Shown: one piece after another, positions 25,335 to 27,123 of the stretch
Layout of the letters: each line of letters begins with the position of its first letter
How positions within the stretch are numbered: the first letter of the stretch is position 1
NCBI GenBank assembly: GCA_934203205.1
Contig: CAKPYV010000027.1
Coordinates: forward strand, 1 to 27,123
Origin: an uncultured Anaerovibrio sp.
GTDB lineage: Bacteria; Bacillota; Negativicutes; Selenomonadales; Selenomonadaceae
DNA: 27,123 nt
Reading direction: 5' to 3'
Program-made: the position numbers and the translations under genes
The notes under the pieces: generated by a model
The model's database searches: none
The model's input: only the letters and a program-made list of their open reading frames with translations
Told to the model about the DNA's origin: nothing

Positions 25335-26663
25335 CTATTTTCTCCTCATGCAGGCAATAAAAAATCCATCTGTGCCATCCCGCTGGGGATAAAGCTGTAC
25401 CATTACATCCTCTCTAGGAACAGGCAAACGGCTGCCTGTATGCTCCAACTGAAATTCTGCATTATCTTTAAGGAATTTTTCCACCACAGCCTGATTTTCC
25501 TCCCTGGCTATAGTACAGGTACTATAAACCAAAATTCCTCCCGGCTTGACACAGGCAGCTGCACTTTTCAGTATCTCCAGCTGCAGCTTTGGCAGTTCTT
25601 TCAATAACTGCTGAGTCTTGCGCCAGCGGGAATCTGGCTTCCGACGCAGAACCCCTAGACCTGAGCAAGGAGCATCCACCAGAACCCTATCCGCCTGCTG
25701 AGGAAAATCCTGATGAATTTCTCTAGCATCCATCAGCATAGGATCTATAATATTAATGCCCAACCTGGCCGCGTTTTCCATAACTCTCTGCAGCTTGTGG
25801 TCATAAATATCACAGGCCACAATCCGTCCTCGATTTTCCATAAGAGCTGCCATATGGGTAGTTTTGCCACCAGGAGCACTGCATACGTCCAGTACCAGCT
25901 CTCCCGGCTGAGGGTCCACCACATGAGCTACCAGCATGGAGCTTTCATCCTGCACCTGGCAATATCCCTCCTGCAAAGGAGCCAGATTATCCAGTGAACC
26001 ATAATTTTCCAATACATAGCCTTCGTCCACCAGTTGACTACGGGTTGCCTCTACCCCCAGAGAAGTAAGCTGTAAAAACAGTTCTGATGGACTGGTTTTC
26101 AGGGTATTGGTGCGAATGGTCAAAGGGGCCTGCTGATTGTCAAACTGACACAGCCTTTCGGCTTCCTCATAGCCAAACTCCTTAATCCAACGGCGTACCA
26201 GCCACTCAGGATGTTGCTGAGACAAGGCCAGCTGCAGGGTAGCATTCCCCTTGCCCTGAGGAAAATTCCCCTTTTCTGGCTCCCGCACCATAGTTCTTAA
26301 TACACCATTAACGAATTTTGCCGCGCCCAAATTGGTAAATTTCTTGGCCAGTTCCACAGATTCATTACAAGCAGCAGAAGCAGGCACTTTGTCCATGTAG
26401 CGCAGCTGATAAGTGCCTAACCGCAGAATTTCCTGCACCAAAGGATTAACCTTGTTCCAAGGCCGTGTCAAATATTTTTTGATAATCCAATCCAGAGTTC
26501 CCCCTGCCTTGACAGCACCATATACCAGCTCTGTCGCAAACCGCCTATCCATATCAGACAGCTGGCCATGTCTTAGCTCCTTGGCCAGTGCCACATTGGC
26601 ATAGGCTCCTTGCTGATGGACAGCAGTCATAATTTTCAGAGCCGCTTCCCTTGCCTTATCCAT
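25335..26663 (-). CDS. rsmB: 16S rRNA (cytosine-967-C5) methyltransferase RsmB
   Basis: The enzyme (442 residues from ATG 26663) has an N-terminal NusB-like RNA-binding domain (about 1-140) and a C-terminal Rossmann methyltransferase domain with SAM motif DVCSAPGGKTTHMA, the DAPCSGLGVLRRKPD motif and YSTCT, whose two cysteines are the catalytic pair. The ATG at 26663 is preferred; the in-frame upstream TTG at 26696 lies in a hairpin. No strong ribosome binding site is visible (AGAAG, 9 nt upstream). In related genomes rsmB follows def/fmt; here those are absent and a transposase end occupies the upstream flank, so expression may have been rewired. Confidence 0.93.
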   Translation of the reverse strand: MDKAREAALKIMTAVHQQGAYANVALAKELRHGQLSDMDRRFATELVYGAVKAGGTLDWIIKKYLTRPWNKVNPLVQEILRLGTYQLRYMDKVPASAACNESVELAKKFTNLGAAKFVNGVLRTMVREPEKGNFPQGKGNATLQLALSQQHPEWLVRRWIKEFGYEEAERLCQFDNQQAPLTIRTNTLKTSPSELFLQLTSLGVEATRSQLVDEGYVLENYGSLDNLAPLQEGYCQVQDESSMLVAHVVDPQPGELVLDVCSAPGGKTTHMAALMENRGRIVACDIYDHKLQRVMENAARLGINIIDPMLMDAREIHQDFPQQADRVLVDAPCSGLGVLRRKPDSRWRKTQQLLKELPKLQLEILKSAAACVKPGGILVYSTCTIAREENQAVVEKFLKDNAEFQLEHTGSRLPVPREDVMVQLYPQRDGTDGFFIACMRRK

Positions 26664-26689
26664 GAAATAAACTTCTGCTACTAAAAATA

Positions 26690-26709
26690 TAGACAAACAT
26701 GTCTGTCTA
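26690..26709 (-). terminator. palindromic hairpin upstream of rsmB, possible terminator
   Basis: TAGACAGACATGTTTGTCTA on the minus strand is self-complementary except for a G-T pair and is followed by TATTTTTA. It ends 27 nt before the rsmB ATG. It could terminate transposon-derived transcripts or be an operator or element boundary. Confidence 0.45.
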
Positions 26710-26903
26710 CACTAGATGTTTCGCCACAATCTCACGATTTGCAGTTCCTTATTCATCGTGCATGCTTTGGTTAAGTCCTGAGACTTCAACTACTCGCAAG
26801 TTCTTGTACACTCCAAAGGCGTTAGCAATACACTCCTTGTTTTAAACAAGAAGGCAAGCCTGTTCCCGACTAGCCATCGGTACATATATCGAGACTTTTG
26901 TCG
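26710..26903 (-). ncRNA. non-coding right end of a TnpB element, possible omega RNA
   Basis: The 194 nt after the tnpB stop hold no gene but several short hairpins. One, at 26770-26790 (minus strand GTTGAAGTC-TCAG-GACTTAAC), is the type I associate with right ends of IS200/IS605 elements that carry tnpB. Others are CTTGT-TTAAA-ACAAG and CCGA...TCGG nearer to tnpB, and ACGAT...ATCGT at about 26726-26751. In characterised systems the guide RNA of TnpB is transcribed from the 3' end of tnpB into this region and ends in flanking DNA. The exact element boundary cannot be fixed from one copy. Confidence 0.45.
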
Positions 26904-27123
26904 TTAAGCTACCCGATATTCTTTTGCATCTCGCAAGTTAAGTGCAGCGTTAAAATCCCTATCTTCGGTATAACCGCACTTAGGACAAATATATACGCGA
27001 TCTTTGAGTTTCAGACCTTTATTTGTATGTCCACAAGTGTGACAAATTTTAGAACTTGGATAAAATCTATCAACCGTTCTAAATTCTATACCGATAATTT
27101 GGGCTTTACGTTTTAATTTAGTC
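26904..27123 (-). CDS. tnpB: TnpB-type RNA-guided nuclease / transposase accessory protein, C-terminal part
   Basis: Only the last 72 codons lie in the window; the gene continues beyond its right edge. The visible part contains the zinc ribbon typical of TnpB: SSKICHTCGH and YICPKCGY supply four cysteines. It is followed by TEDRDFNAALNLR, which holds the last RuvC aspartate (DRDxNAALN), and ends with RDAKEYRVA. TnpB proteins are RNA-guided DNA nucleases of IS200/IS605 and IS607 elements that help them persist. Whether the N-terminal domains are intact, and whether a TnpA transposase accompanies it, cannot be seen. Confidence 0.92.
   Translation of the reverse strand, partial: TKLKRKAQIIGIEFRTVDRFYPSSKICHTCGHTNKGLKLKDRVYICPKCGYTEDRDFNAALNLRDAKEYRVA

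Noticed and set aside
26898..27116. Plus-strand open frame of 72 codons at the right edge
   Set aside because: It is the antisense shadow of the tnpB C-terminus, whose zinc-ribbon cysteines are unmistakable on the minus strand.

Overview
The window looks like part of the chromosome of a flagellated, low-to-mid GC Firmicute with a diderm-type lineage signature, most likely a Negativicute (Selenomonadaceae-like). This placement is inferred from protein flavour and gene order, not from a marker gene. All convincing genes lie on the minus strand, so transcription runs from high to low coordinates. No rRNA, tRNA, CRISPR array or prophage is visible.

Right edge (26.7-27.1 kb): the C-terminal zinc-ribbon end of an IS200/IS605- or IS607-type TnpB, followed by a structured non-coding right end (possible omega RNA). 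It sits directly upstream of rsmB. Next comes a long conserved array: rsmB-rlmN, then a new promoter and fhaA-type FHA protein, second FHA protein, PP2C phosphatase (prpC), FtsW/RodA glycosyltransferase, class B PBP, PASTA Ser/Thr kinase (pknB), rsgA, rpe, queC, folE2, a YdjC/HpnK-type deacetylase and a UPF0104-type membrane protein. The first part combines the Bacillus-type order (rsmB-rlmN-prpC-prkC-rsgA-rpe) with the Actinobacteria-type cell-wall signalling block (fhaA-fhaB-pstP-rodA-pbpA-pknB). The tail supplies a deazapurine (queuosine) branch and envelope-lipid or glycan genes. A second unit follows: secreted GH73-like glucosaminidase, YbiT-like ABC-F ATPase and DEAD-box RNA helicase, closed by a strong terminator at about 8.95 kb.

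Middle (6.2-8.9 kb): an AT-rich Rpn-family PD-(D/E)XK nuclease gene, whose original start appears cut off by an in-frame TAG, and a stand-alone flagellar hook gene flgE. flgE has a roughly 200-nt leader able to form mutually exclusive helices, ending in a hairpin that covers its ribosome binding site. This is the best candidate for an undescribed regulatory system in the window.

Left part (1.5-6.1 kb): a YcdX-like PHP phosphoesterase, a LacI-type repressor with its own terminator, and a non-PTS sucrose unit (GH32 sucrose hydrolase and CscB-type sucrose/H+ symporter) behind a near-consensus promoter that overlaps a LacI-type operator. At the far left is an orphan gene of unknown function. Its promoter region shares a 20-bp motif plus an adjacent hairpin with the promoter region of the fhaA operon 23 kb away. 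The 250 bp between it and the sucrose unit contain several hairpins, one of them the probable terminator of the sucrose unit.
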